Positions 1-11,849 of a stretch of DNA of 64,000 nucleotides are shown here, in pieces (the first letter of the stretch is position 1; each line of letters opens with the position of its first letter). Made by a program: the position numbers and the translations under genes. Origin of the DNA: Flammulina velutipes (lineage: Eukaryota; Basidiomycota; Agaricomycetes; Agaricales; Physalacriaceae); the NCBI GenBank assembly GCA_011800155.1, contig CM022377.1, forward strand, positions 1,488,001 through 1,552,000, written 5' to 3'. A model generated the notes under the pieces. That model was not told the origin of the DNA, searched no databases, and worked only from the letters and a program-made list of their open reading frames with translations.

Positions 1-16
1 CATTGAACGCCTGCAG

Positions 17-899
17 CTCCTGGCTCACCTCGGGCGGAGGCTCCTGCTACCAAGAGTAGCTGCTTGAAGCGCCCTCGAGAAGACGACAATGAAGCCGAAA
101 CAGGACCTCAATCTCCTAGTGGATATAAATTCACGTCTCGTAAGTTTACAGTTCCGCCGTTTTGTGTCCGTTCATTAAGTATGTTTTCAGCTAGCGTCTT
201 AGGAGACAAGCCGATCGATTCGTCCGACGATGAATCTCGGGGACGTACGTCGTCTCTTTCTTTGTCCGTGACTATAACTAACTATAGTTCTTAGGAACTT
301 TATCCCGCCCTAAGAAACGTCAACGTTTCGCAGAAGGCATCCCCTCCCCTCCCCCTCGGCATGGCCGCTACCTGCGCATCCGCCGGAATCGGGATACGCG
401 TGGTATCCCTTTGGGTGAGTAGTAATGGCATCTCGAAGAACCCCCCAATGATTCGAAGTTCGCAGATTCAGTCCATTTGCCATCTGGAGCGTACCATAGG
501 TCCACTCGACCGGTGAACGGAGACGATGGCATGCCCCGCGAGATCATACTGGTGACTAGTGACCCAGATATGTTGGCGCTAAGGAGGGCGTTGGGTACGT
601 GACCAATCGTCTGAGCCGCGAATTCAGATCTGATTCTTATTACAGTCACGACGCTCTCAAAACCCGAGTTCATTCCAGACTTTTTGCGTTTTGCAGAAAC
701 CTACGACGTCGATGAGCCGGATACTGATGAGCCAGTGTCTCCACCGTCCCCACCCGAAAGTACTACGGCCGACGATGAATCGCCATCTGTTGATTCTGTC
801 GAGCGTAGATCAGCATCCTCGTCCCCTAGTCGAGGGCGAGGCCCCTCAGTAAGAATGTGCCCTCTCCCCGTTCGAAAAACGGCGAAGAAAGATAAATAG
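17..899 (+). CDS. 3' part of an unknown, probably nuclear protein
   Basis: The gene enters from the left edge. A splice acceptor ending near base 16 opens the first visible exon, because the frame upstream meets a stop at 4-6. Further exons join through short GT-AG introns near 139-190, 245-293, 413-466 and 596-694, and the frame ends at the stop codon finishing at 899. The visible protein is polar and low in complexity. It has Lys/Arg-rich patches (KRPRED near the start, a PKKRQRF-type stretch after base 310, and a KKDK end) that look like nuclear localisation signals, and an acidic Ser/Pro-rich tail. I do not recognise a domain. The 5' part lies outside the window, so function cannot be judged. 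Confidence 0.5.
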
Positions 900-1080
900 A
901 TGGCAGTGGCAGGCATGCAATTTTGTTTCTCTAGAGTAGCGTATTTCTCAGTCGCCGGTGGCTCATGTAATCGTATCATTGGGATGTTCCCCAAATTTCT
1001 CCTCCTCTTCTTATCTTGAACCTCGGGTCGACCGTCGATGAAGATGGGAGCAATAGTCACCTGACCGCGCCACACTCATC

Positions 1081-2270
1081 ATGGAAATCACCATCACCTC
1101 GCCTGCAGACTTTCACGTTCATCTCCGCCAGGGAGCTCTATCGCAGCTAGTAACACCTCATGTTCGCAAAGGAGGATTCAACTTGGCCTATGTTATGGTA
1201 TTTGCCATGCTAGATCATCGTCCAACAGTTTTTTTTACTGAGAACTGCAAGTGTAGCCCAACCTCAAGCCACCAGTCACCACGACAGAACAGGCGCTTGC
1301 ATATCAATCGGAACTTCAAAAAATCGACCCGAATGTCGAGTATCTCATGACATTGTATCTCTGTCCGGAATTGACTGAGGAGGAGATTCGGAAAGCGCAC
1401 AAGGCGGGTGTCGTTGGCGTCAAGTCGTATCCTCGCGGAGTCACTACCAATTCGGACGGCGGAATAGAGTCGTATGAGACGTATTATCCCATCTTTGAAG
1501 TGATGCAGGAAGTTGGAATGGTGCTGAATTTGCACGGAGAGATACCATCGGATGCTGACAACGTACGTTCACCTTCGATGTTACCGTCTTGGTCTGAACC
1601 TCTCTCTAGAACGTGCATATCCTGAATGCTGAACCACAATTCCTTCCCCATCTGTTCTCTATTCACAAGCGCTTCCCAAAACTTCGCATCGTTTTAGAAC
1701 ACGCCACTACGCGAGCTGCAGTGGAGGCTGTTAAAGCTTGTGGAGATACCGTTGCGTGCACGATAACTGCCCATCATATCGCCCTTACTGTGGACGACTG
1801 GGCTGGACAGTCGTGGAATTTCTGTAAACCTGTGGCCAAGTACCCCGACGATCGGTTGGCACTACGCGAAGTAATTGCGCTAGGTATGTACATCTGCCAA
1901 TCCATCTGGCTGGTACTTATCTCTCAAAGGCCATCCCAGGTTCTTCCTAGGCTCAGACTCTGCACCCCATCCTCCGCACACAAAATCTATCAGTACACCC
2001 TCACAAGCGTGTGCTGCCGGAGTCTACACCCAGCCCATCCTGCTACCATTGGTTGCCCACCTCCTTGACTCGTTCGGTCAGATCGACAAGCTTGAAGGAT
2101 TCGTCAGCACATTTGGACGCAAGTTCTACGGAAGAGAGGTAGCCAAGGGAGAATCAAAAGTGGTTCTGAGGAAGGTTGGAGGCAAGATTGTCGACCAGGA
2201 GTATACGTTGGAACAGGAGAAGGTTGTTCCGTTCTGGTCAGGCAAAGAGCTCGCTTGGGAGGTTGTTTAG
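1081..2270 (+). CDS. URA4: Dihydroorotase (pyrimidine biosynthesis)
   Basis: Dihydroorotase closes carbamoyl-aspartate to dihydroorotate, the third step of de novo UMP synthesis in the cytosol. The N-terminus has the metal-binding DFHVHLR motif at about residues 11-17. A KSYPRG segment follows, whose Lys is the carboxylated metal ligand in this family, then LHGE, the EHAT histidine motif and GSDSAPH, which supplies the catalytic Asp. Order and length (about 345 residues) fit the single-domain PyrC/Ura4 type. Introns lie at about 1198-1256 and 1563-1609, with others near 1886-1938 and around 2000; splicing restores the expected PNLKPPVT segment after the first. The ATG at 1081 lies directly before the metal motif. 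No odd features were seen. Confident from the motifs. Confidence 0.95.
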
Positions 2271-2503
2271 TCGGTACTTGACCGGAATGTACCGAAGGCC
2301 CGCGCCATCCCGCTTCTGATTCATAACACGCCCATCGGTGGTTTAGCTCAGAGCTCTGGCCGTCCGTTCCGTGTCTTATCTCCATCGACATTGTTATCAT
2401 GGAGAAGCGTCTTATCCTGAAACTCTCACTTTACCCCAAAGCGATTCGCCCCTCTTCCGAATACTTCCATGTCCGACTGAGCTGAGCCTCTTCGTCCAAG
2501 TCT

Positions 2504-4275
2504 ATGGCTCGCACACAACTCCCGTACGATGTCTGGGAATGCATTTCAGTCTATATTCCCCAATGGCACCTCCGGACCCTCTATGGAGTAAACCGGGCGC
2601 TGCACCGCGCTGCGATGAACTCCAAATATAGGCGGGTACACTTCAGCGATTTTGATGACGAGAAGATGAGGTGTCTACGAAGGCTGCAGTAAGTCTCATT
2701 CGCCACTGTGTAGATTCAAGACGGTAATAATTTGTATAGGGACCCTATTGTCGGACGACGCGTCCAGTCCCTTCACGTCGACGCGTTCGCAGTCTTCACC
2801 TCTCACCACAAACGCAATTCCACTATCTACTCGTCCAATGAGATCCTACAAGCGATGACCGCAGCAATATCCGCGATGACCAACATCCAAGAATTTCACG
2901 TCAACTGGCGTTGCCACTACTTTTCCCATGACCTCATACCCTTCTTCCATGCCGCATGGAAAGCTGTAGCGCCGACTCTTCGACTGCTCTATCTAGCCGC
3001 CCCAGGCGGACGCTTTCGGACGCTCCTCGATATGGCCACGCATCACCGCTTTCCTTCCCTACAATCAGTCGAGCTGGTTGTTGACCGCGTGGACGCCACG
3101 TACGGGGATAACACCCAACAGCTCCTTTCCCAGTTCCTACGCAATTCCCGAACAACACTACGCAATTTAGTTGTGCGATCACACATTGATCTCGCCGCAA
3201 CCATGGCTTCCCTACCAACGTTTCCTCGTTTGCGGAAACTGGCGGTGGTGATTCCAGTCCTGACAAGCGATGCTCTCGTACGCTTTGTGACGGACCATGC
3301 GGAGACTATGCTTGATTTAGAGTGGGGCATTTCGTCGATGGATGTGGATGATCCAGAAACTGATACTCGTGGACTTGACCAATTCGTCAAGACGTTTTGT
3401 GCGTACGACGAGCTCGCGGGATTGAAGACGTTGGGCCTTTTCGTGTCCTCGTTTTCATTTGGAGATTCAATGTCCGTCGTGCAGAGGAATCTCACGACGC
3501 TCACACAACTTTTCATCAATGGGCTGGCTTTGGATGTGGATCACATCACCGCACTCGCGGACATCTACAAACACGGCGGTGTCTTGGAAGACTTGGGAAT
3601 TCGCGTTCAGGAGCTTTCATTGGACATCGTAGAGAAGCTGTCCCGCTTTCCTCCGTCCTTGCAATCGATCGAATTGTCTTTCTTGCAGATGCTTCCTGTC
3701 GAGCAGGTAAGTTAGAGCTCAATATGTTATCTCCAGTCATGCTTACCGTTAAGTATAGTGGTCTATAGAGGAGCCACCTTCACCTTCATCTCCGAGTCAC
3801 TGCCTGCATCGTCTGGACGTTCGTGGGATTAGCATGTATCTATCTCTGGAAGGAGTCCAAGCTCTTTTGGCCGCTTTCGCGCACTATCTCCGAATCACTC
3901 CAACTTTGGAATCTCTCCAACTTATCGTGCACAAACTCAATCCACAGCTCGTGGACGTCCTTTCTGTCTCTGTTCCGAATCTCCGATCACTGGATCTCCA
4001 CATACTTGAATTGAAAGGCGAGAAGGATGACGGGGAGAGGTGGATGAGGTGCTTGGTGGGTTTGCTTTCTCCTCGTTTAGCGTGGTCTGACTGACCGATT
4101 TCTAAAGGGCGCATTTGGTGCTGACATGAAATCTCGAAAATATACCCAATGGCCGCTGGAAGAAGTTAGTGTAACGTCAACGTATTTCGATGGCACTACG
4201 GTTAGAAAGAGAGCACATTTGGATATTGTGGAGGTCTTGGCTGCCTCCATCCCCAGCATGTTGGCGATGGGTTGA
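2504..4275 (+). CDS. F-box-like / leucine-rich-repeat hypothetical protein
   Basis: The protein starts with an F-box-like helix pair: a Leu-Pro-Tyr-Asp-Val-Trp segment followed by a Leu/Val/Arg-rich helix, as in many basidiomycete F-box proteins. Several hundred residues follow with irregular leucine-rich strand-helix units (SLQSVELVV, TLRNLVVRS, RLRKLAVVI, SLQSIELSF, NLRSLDLHI). Exons join across introns near 2691-2739, 3708-3758 and 4054-4107, and the frame ends at a TGA at 4273-4275. Such proteins are usually substrate adaptors of SCF ubiquitin ligases, but the target cannot be read from sequence and binding to Skp1 is inferred. It could be a divergent member without a working F-box. Confidence 0.7.
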
Positions 4276-4450
4276 CCTCTTTATGATATACTACTACTAG
4301 TGCATGACGGTAATAAGAATTATACCCGACATATACCCATCTTACATATACAGACCCGTTTAGAGTTATATAATATGATTCTTCATCGAATTCAGGACTT
4401 CTTTTCCCCAAAGATAGATGTGTGGCGCAATCAGCATTTCGGGCCAAAAA

Positions 4451-6096
4451 TTAACGCACAAAAGCTGAGCTTAGTTGGAATGAGAAATGTTTACTACTTG
4501 GACCATCTTCGGCGATACAACCATTTTGCTCATCCTGCAGCTGCGATCGTTTCCAGAACCTATAGACTTGAAGCAGATCCTAGGCAATGACAAAATGAGG
4601 AAATTCACTAACAGGGAGAATAGATGGTTTACCTTCTGAGTTCCGAACAGTATGACTGCGGTGACAGGAACTGTAGTGCACGTATTATTACGAGAACCGT
4701 CCACAGTCCAGATATACTCACTCGTAGAAACAACAATGTTCAAGGCACTTGCACGGTGTAAACTGAAAAAGAAGATAGTACTAATTCTAATCAACTGATG
4801 AGTCTAAGTGTGTGCAAAAGTACATTATAGCACACTTACACGACAGCGAAGACGCCAAAGACACCAAAAATCACGACGCGTAGTGCCATTGATTTTGCAT
4901 TTTGCGCATTCTTGAAGGCGCCCCAATGTTTGCGAAGAAAATTCAAGATTAAAGCTGGAAATTGGTTAATTGCGCACTCAGTTGATTAAAACAAGTCTAC
5001 CTTCCAAGATAGCAGTCGGTACGAGTATCAATACGACGAGCCCAGCGGACACTCTTCCTCTACAGCGATTGTCACTGCGAGAAGCTGATCTCTTTAAAAG
5101 GGGATAGCGTACGGGATTGGGTTTGTAGTGTTGCAGTACATCCCGCTGCTTCCCGTTCGTTTGATAGATCCAGGATCATGCAAACCGATCTATTGATGGT
5201 GGCGGAAAGATGAGTACAACGAAGGGCGGGGCATGACTGCCGACGTACCACTAATACTTCGATTATGATGGCGGCGTAAACAATGTAGGGGAATATTAGG
5301 ATCTATACATATTGTTAGCAACAACGGGGATGTATACCACAACAAGGACCCACGCTAACAGACCAGCGCCGCTGTCCCCTCAGGTTAACTCTGTCCCCCA
5401 GAAGTACTGCACGTGTGACGAACCACATCTGCAAAGAATGAGTTGTCGTATGCAGGTAGATACCTGGGAGGAAATACCTGGACTACCAAGCCCATCGTTG
5501 TAGCAGCTGTACTAGAAGTGAGACGTAAGTTGATGGATTAGCGTGATACCGGGGAACAGAGAGGCCTACAGCGGGGGAGCGGCGTAGACGAGCAAGGCTT
5601 GTGTGAAGCAGACACCAAACTCTGGTTGAGGGTTGTTGATTTCGCCGCTGAAAAGCAATAGAGAGTATGATGCCGAAGAAAGAATCCACGAAAATATGAA
5701 GCTAAACCATGTCGCATGCCGGACAATGCGCTTCGAGAACATGGCCAGACCCAGCAAGAATACGGAACCACACAATCCAAAAACTTGGAAGGTGGAAAAA
5801 ACTATAATCTGCACAGCTTGCGAATGGTTAACTTTTTCTTCATCTGAACATTATTAGGCCATAGGTGATGGGAAACAGAAGGCTACCCACTAGCTTCAAC
5901 ACGGAAGAGGGAGGGAACCATGATAGTCAAGAAGATAGTGTCTGGGCGACCACCAGTGCCATAGAACGAATGAAAACCAGAGTGGGACCCTTCGAGCTGA
6001 GGTGAAAGAAAGACAACCATATAGTCAGTCACCTGTAGTCAACAGTACTATTACTACAGGCGTCTCCGTGGTATACCGCGCCATCAGTGATGCCAT
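4451..6096 (-). CDS. Seven-transmembrane orphan receptor-like protein, copy 1
   Basis: This is a multi-exon gene on the minus strand, read from an ATG at 6096 to a TAA at 4451-4453. Several long hydrophobic segments alternate with short polar loops; the clearest are around 5770-5810, 5690-5740 and 5570-5620. The C-terminal tail is short, polar and enters through an FGTQK splice junction. The protein is plainly paralogous to the plus-strand gene at 14.9-16.4 kb: both have a W-x-x-F-I-F-x-W segment, a G-x-C-x-T-Q-A-x-L-x-Y motif and a V-P-V-x-A-x-x-x-F-G-T-Q-K end. Topology suggests a GPCR-like 7TM protein of a type common and unnamed in basidiomycetes. Ligand and function are unknown. The N-terminal exon border near 6030 is uncertain. 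Confidence 0.65.
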
Positions 6097-6376
6097 ATTA
6101 TAGAGCTTGCGAGGACTAATGTACGACTCTTCAATTCAATTGATTCGATTTCCGAATGGAACAAGGGAACGTAAGTCTCGGAGATGTTTAGTTGATTGAT
6201 TGGTTTCATTGTGTGTCGATGGTTATTCGTAGAGGTCTAGATGGGCGCTGCATCCTGAATGTTAGATGGTAAGAGTGAGGAAGAGGAACAAGTGGAAGAA
6301 TCGGGCGTGGCATCAAGCGGACTTTGAAATAGGCTTGCCCATATTCGCAACGTCTGGCAGGAGCTACGAGTCTGGA

Positions 6377-9300
6377 ATGAGTGTTCCACCCGAGTCTGGC
6401 GGTTATTATGGGTATTCTCCCTCTAATGAAGTCGTACCGACGCCGGAATCCTCTGGAGAACAGAAACGGTGCACCGTCAGAGGATGTCGCCTGTTTATCG
6501 ACGCGAATTCGACCAATAAAATGTGCGAGTCGTGCAGGGGGAAGCACAGAATCTACGCATCGACAAAGCGAGCGAAAAGAAAGCTCGAGAAAGCTGCAGT
6601 CAGCGAACTAGTTCCTATTGAACAGGCTCCAGAAGCCGTAAGCTGGATGTCTCACGGCGACGAAATGCAGGTGAGCGTCGAAACTTGGAGTTGTATCTGA
6701 GACTAACAAAGATTGCTAGTCGGATGGTCCTCCTCAGTCGTTCACCGACGCGTATCACTCTACGGCTGAGCCACGGCTATCCCCGCCTCCAGTCTCTCCC
6801 TCTCACCACCACCACCACTGGACTGGCACTATCGATCCTCGTCTATTTCCTACGAGCAACTCTAGCAGCGAACTAGCTGGTGCTCTAACCTTGCCTCCTA
6901 CCTTTGTCAGGTCCGCTCCGATAGTTGCGCATGATGCCGTCGAACCTCCACCAGCCAAGAGGCAACGAACCATATCGCCAGAGCCCGAAATCGCGCATCC
7001 TAGTTCGTCGGAAACAGGCAGAACAGACCTACCTTCTCGTTTCTGCTCAGTGAAGGGATGCAGGCTCATCATAGCCGCGTCATATCCCTACAAAATGTGC
7101 GAACCGTGTCGTAATCGATATCGCCACTACGGAATCACCAAGCGCAGAAAGTGGAAGGCTGAACGCGCCGCATTCGAGCAGGAGTTGGACAACCTTCTCG
7201 AGGCTGAAGAAGTGAAACGGCACGCCATGGGACTGCCTCCTCTTGCAGACTCTCCAGACGATCTGTTCAAATGGCAGCAAACGGTTGTCGACGAAAAGGT
7301 CTCTCTCCCAGAAAACATCAGTACGATGGCGGCAGCTTATCCCGACGTTCCGAACGATACACCTCCCATAACGCCTATAGTACTCACTGCGCATGTGTCA
7401 CATCCTTTCGACAACCCTCTAAATCTTCCTCCTCACATGTGCACCGTCTCCCACTGTCATAAAATCCTCCCAGGATCATACCAGTACAAACGCTGCGAGC
7501 AGCATCGCGTTCAGAATAGGCACCACAGTGAACTTAAGCGCGTTCGGGAGAAGGTGGTGAAAGCGACGGGTCCCCCAGAGGGCTCTGTGGGCGAAACATT
7601 CGAGATGGGTCGTGACGATGTATCCATGAAGGATGAGGCTCAACCCGATTGGTCTCCCCCTCCTCAGCCCAAAGGCAAGAAGAAGAAGACTACAAAGCAG
7701 GTGTCGCCCGAGGAACTACGAGAGAGCACGTCGCTCGATTACGAGGACGAATTTATCAAAGAAAAGGAGAGGGCCGAGGTATGTTTGCGTTCAAATTCCC
7801 TTGTGGGCTAGCTCTAATACGACTTCCAGCGAAAACACAGAACGTGGTGCTGTACTGCGCCAGGATGTCATAATATCATCCCTCCAACCACGCGATGGAG
7901 AATGTGCGATCCTTGTCGTGGTGCTCGCAAGGCCCTCCAGGCTAAACGGAAAGCGCAGATGGAACAGGAGCTGCTTGAAGCGGAGGAAGCCTGGCAACGT
8001 GCCAATGGTGGACAGCCCTCTTCATCGACTTTAGTACCTACGCCACAGACTCCCTCAATGGATGGCCCTGCTCAGAACGGCGGCGCTACAAGTGGTAGCG
8101 GTTTAGGCGATGTCCCGATGCAGGTAGATGTGGATCAGCATGCTCCTCCTGCCGAACAACTTGAAGCCTTGCCTCCTCCTGAGGAAAGACCTCCCCCACC
8201 TCCCCCACCAGCTGAGATTCCTACGCCCATTCCCGCACAAGAACCACCACAATCTGCTGGTAATTCGCAATCACAGGTAGATGGAGCAAACGCTGGATTC
8301 GTCACGCCTTCGTTGTTGTCTGGCAAGCCGAACAGCCACATGTCGGAAAACGTAAGTCGAGGATATGAGATATTTGTCTCTTCATTTTGCTTATTTTGCT
8401 TCTAGGCTACCGGCTACGAGGCTGTTGCACTCACCACGACATTCACCCCTTCAATATCGCAATCCGAGAAGGTTTCGCAGACGCCTAAATCTCGACCATC
8501 AGATCTACCTATCGATACGGCGGCGTCCAATTCTGCTACTGCTCCTATCAGCAAGAAAAAAGGACGTCCGCGTTCTCAACGTGCTGGGAAGATTACAAGT
8601 GCTGCTACCGTACCTGCTTCTGCGTCACCAGAACCAGCTACAATACCTCCAGGTAACGCTCAGGCTTCTACCTCAAAACCCGTCCCACCACCCCCACACC
8701 CATCCACGCCCACATCGGCCTCGACGCCACCCTATCCGCCTAGTCCATATTCGTATGCAGGGCACCCGTACCAATATCCGTATTATTCCTCACCCTACGG
8801 TTTGCCTCCCCCATACGCGGTACCCTCTGGGTCGTCTGACCCAACCAGACTCCCGATGCCAAGCGACCCCCATGGCCATCAGGATCCTTATTCGGTGCCG
8901 CCACATTCATATCCGCCATATTCGTACCCATATCCCTATACGCCATATCAACAACAGTACACGTACTCCAACTACTATTTGCCATATGCGCCTTCACCCT
9001 ACGCGAGTCGATACCCTTACTCGTATCCACCGCCACCACCGCCTAGCCAGATTAAGAGGAGGAACAGAAAGAAGGCCAGCGAGAAGGATACATCGACGGT
9101 TGGAACAAGCGCGCAGTCAAAGGACCCTACGCCCCCTCGGGAGGATAACGCACATTTGACATCCAACAGGCAGGAGACCCCACCTTCGAGCGCAGTGCCA
9201 GATCCGGCTCCTGCAAGTGATGTTGCTGCCGTTCGCACTACGCGTGCTCCGAGCCCCAAGCCACCTTGTTCTGATGAGCAGAATGCTATGATACAGACAC

Positions 9301-10304
9301 GATTGGCGTCTTTGAATGAAGTGGCCTCTACTACTCTTCAACCTGCGCAATTCTCCTTCAACCCGGACACCCTCAAATTCCGGCCATCATCATATTCAGC
9401 AATGGTCCCACCCGCTAGTACTGGTAATCGACCTACCGCCAGTCAAACAACGTCATTCATTCCTTACAATCCAGAGGTAATTCTCCTTTCTAATGACAAT
9501 CAAATCTTGTACTCATAGTTTCTATTCTCATAGAACCCCAAGAGGGCTCGCTATCATGCTGGCAAAAGGCCTGTCATCGACTTCTCCAATTCACCGGAAA
9601 CTGCCCATCGTAGTTATCAGAGCCAGTTCACTCTGAAGTTGTTACCGAAACCTATCGCTGAGCCGTCGTCGTTTGTGGTCGGGGATCTGTTGCGCGCGCG
9701 CGTCGCTTCCAATCTTATCGATGCTATGCCGGTCACTGCCCCAGAGCCTTCCTCCACCGCTGGTCCATCGACTGGAGACAAACCCATCATTGTCGCACCG
9801 CTTTCTTCGGAAGTGAGCGCCCCGCCATCCAAAGAGGCGACGCCTATCACCACACAGCCTTCTCCAGAGATGATTATCGATGTCACTGCACCATCCTCAC
9901 AGCCACCTTCCGCGATGACTATGTCTTTTCGAGAGTCTTCTATTGTCGAGCCCCCAGCAGCAGAAGCAATTCCAGACTCTGAACCATCTGGTTCAAAGAC
10001 ACAGAATGCCACTATCGCAGATTCTGAGGCGTCTCAATCTCAGGTATGGCATTGATGCACTGCTTGCAAACCTCTTTACTGATCTTTTTCCCAGCGCATT
10101 TGTGGGAACAAGTCTTGTCAGCGGACAATCGCGAGTGACATCCTGGGAGGTTTGTGTGGGAAGTGTAGGGCGAAAATGAAGAAGCACCAGATCAATGCTA
10201 AGCAGAGATTTAAGCTTGAGCCGAAGCAGTCAATATTGGCGAGGGTTCAAGCTCAAGTTCAAGAAGGGAGTGTCAAGGAGGGTCGAGGTGAGGATGGACA
10301 CTAG
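6377..10304 (+). CDS. Protein with five C-x4-C-x12-C-x2-C/H modules (putative zinc-binding)
   Basis: About 1,150 residues over six exons (introns near 6671-6718, 7780-7830, 8353-8405, 9476-9534 and 10043-10095). Five modules share the exact spacing C-x4-C-x12-C-x2-C, with His for the last Cys in module 3. They lie at about 6466-6580, 7040-7156, 7438-7554, 7845-7960 and 10096-10210, and each is followed by a basic helix with Arg/Lys at regular steps. Between modules 4 and 5 is a long disordered part: polyproline near 8170-8250, a Pro/Tyr-rich tract near 8700-9040 and a Ser/Thr/Pro-rich acidic stretch. The pattern suggests zinc modules that bind nucleic acid or protein; this is inference. I know no named domain for it. 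I start at the ATG at 6377; an upstream exon joined by an intron near 6269-6360 is possible. Confidence 0.7.
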
Positions 10305-10375
10305 CGAAGAACTTGGACAAGTAGGTATAGATTGGATATGTTATAGATATTTTACTTACATCTACTTATAAATCC

Positions 10376-11549
10376 TCATAGCTTCGCTTTATTTTGTACT
10401 TTGCGATGATTCATCTCCATGGGCACAATCATTGCCATTTGACTTGCTACGGCGAGGCAGACCTGCTGGTCTCTCCATCCATCCACCTCTTGTCCCTCGC
10501 CAAGATCAGAGGGTGCCGACCATAGTTCAAAACAGGTATTGTGGCGTTTGTTGGGATGGTTGAGTAAGTATGACCCGGAGGTGAACACGCCTACTGTGCG
10601 CTTTGCGGAGGTTGGAGGCAAGGCAGATTTGAACTCGAGAGTCATAGTGGTGGTAGGATACCAGCTGAGATAATGGGTCAGTATCGCTTTGAATAGTGGA
10701 GAGGAAAATAGAAGTACTTGTCAAAGATTGAGCCATCGCTGGTGTGGTCCGCACGGTTGAGTATCATATCGCAGAATATCGCGTACATTGGCGGAGTGAT
10801 CTCGTCTTCCTTGCTCTTCAATGAATACCACCCGCCCCAGAAAAGGCCACCTCCGCCATGGGTGGCGGAAGTTGTCCGGAGTGGTGAGTTCATGTCGTTG
10901 AGGCGGGAAATTTCTGGCTCGAAACTGAGGTCCATGTCATTCTTATAGGATCCCTTGTTGATGTAGTGGTCGTCGCGTAGTGGCGCGGCTGATGGATGTC
11001 TCCATAATGGGAGACGACGAGTGTACGACGTGACTGGCAATGGAGGGCCTAGTCTACCAAACATGAGATGTGCAGTTATTCTCAGCTCGCCCTGAGGAAT
11101 GCGTAAATTGATTGTCTGGTTGTTGACTAAGAGCTTACATTTTGAGCAAAGTCGGCTAGGATATTCGTCAGAAGATTACCCTTCTTGAGAACTCGTAGAT
11201 TGATGTTGAAATTGGAATCGAGGATACCGCTGTTGAGATAATGGGCCGTAACGTGGATGGGATCTGTATTTGTCGTAGAGGCCTGGAATTTTGTGGTGGC
11301 GTCGATGATAAGTGCGAGAAGATAACCTGGTACAAGGTTGAGCTATAAAATTTGAGAGTTAAGACAAGCATACCACCGTGAGGAATCCTGGTAGCGATAG
11401 TTTTAGGATCGAAGATTGGGAAGAGCAAAGAAGGGGACTTACACTCCAATAGCCCAAGTTTTGTCAATGTACCCAGCGTATGTAGCATGGAAGCCTTCCG
11501 TAGCTGGAATTTTGGGATCTGAATGTATAGAACGGTGAACGAGAGTCAT
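10376..11549 (-). CDS. Thioesterase-like hotdog-fold protein
   Basis: Splicing on the minus strand from the ATG at 11549 gives an N-terminal TWAIGV stretch and then, across two short introns, the family hallmark IPHGGYLLALIIDA. A segment DPIHVTAHYL, the LRVLKKG strand and the TAHLMFG strand follow. The C-terminal half ends with WYPTTTMTLEFKSALPP, RTVGVF, an ELWSAP strand and SQMAMIVP. This order is that of the fungal thioesterase-like superfamily (double hotdog, acyl-CoA thioesterase type). It probably cleaves acyl-CoA or a related thioester; the substrate is unknown. The gene is convergent with the Cys-module gene, whose stop lies only about 70 bases away, and divergent from the MOB gene. 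Confidence 0.8.
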
Positions 11550-11849
11550 TGCTACCTGGGTATGGACATTCGAACGGTTGAGGAAATTGTACTTATAAGC
11601 ATTTTGAAGCCTCGGAACGTAGCCGCTCCCGGGGCCGGAAAAAGAGGTAGATTTGCTATCGGTAATGACTCTATGACACTAACAAGCGAGCGCGCACTGT
11701 ATTGTCCACACCGGATATTTCTTAAGCGGAACAGAGAGACACAGCCAGAGCGTTGAACGTGGGAACCAATTCGACGCGATCGTGACACGAGTGACTCTTT
11801 GTCACCAATCCTCGTCCATCCTCAGTTTTGTTCACGACCACGACGAATA

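Noticed and set aside
8365..9159. A 264-codon His/Arg-rich plus-strand frame
   Set aside because: It is an out-of-frame shadow of the Pro/Tyr-rich tract of the Cys-module protein.
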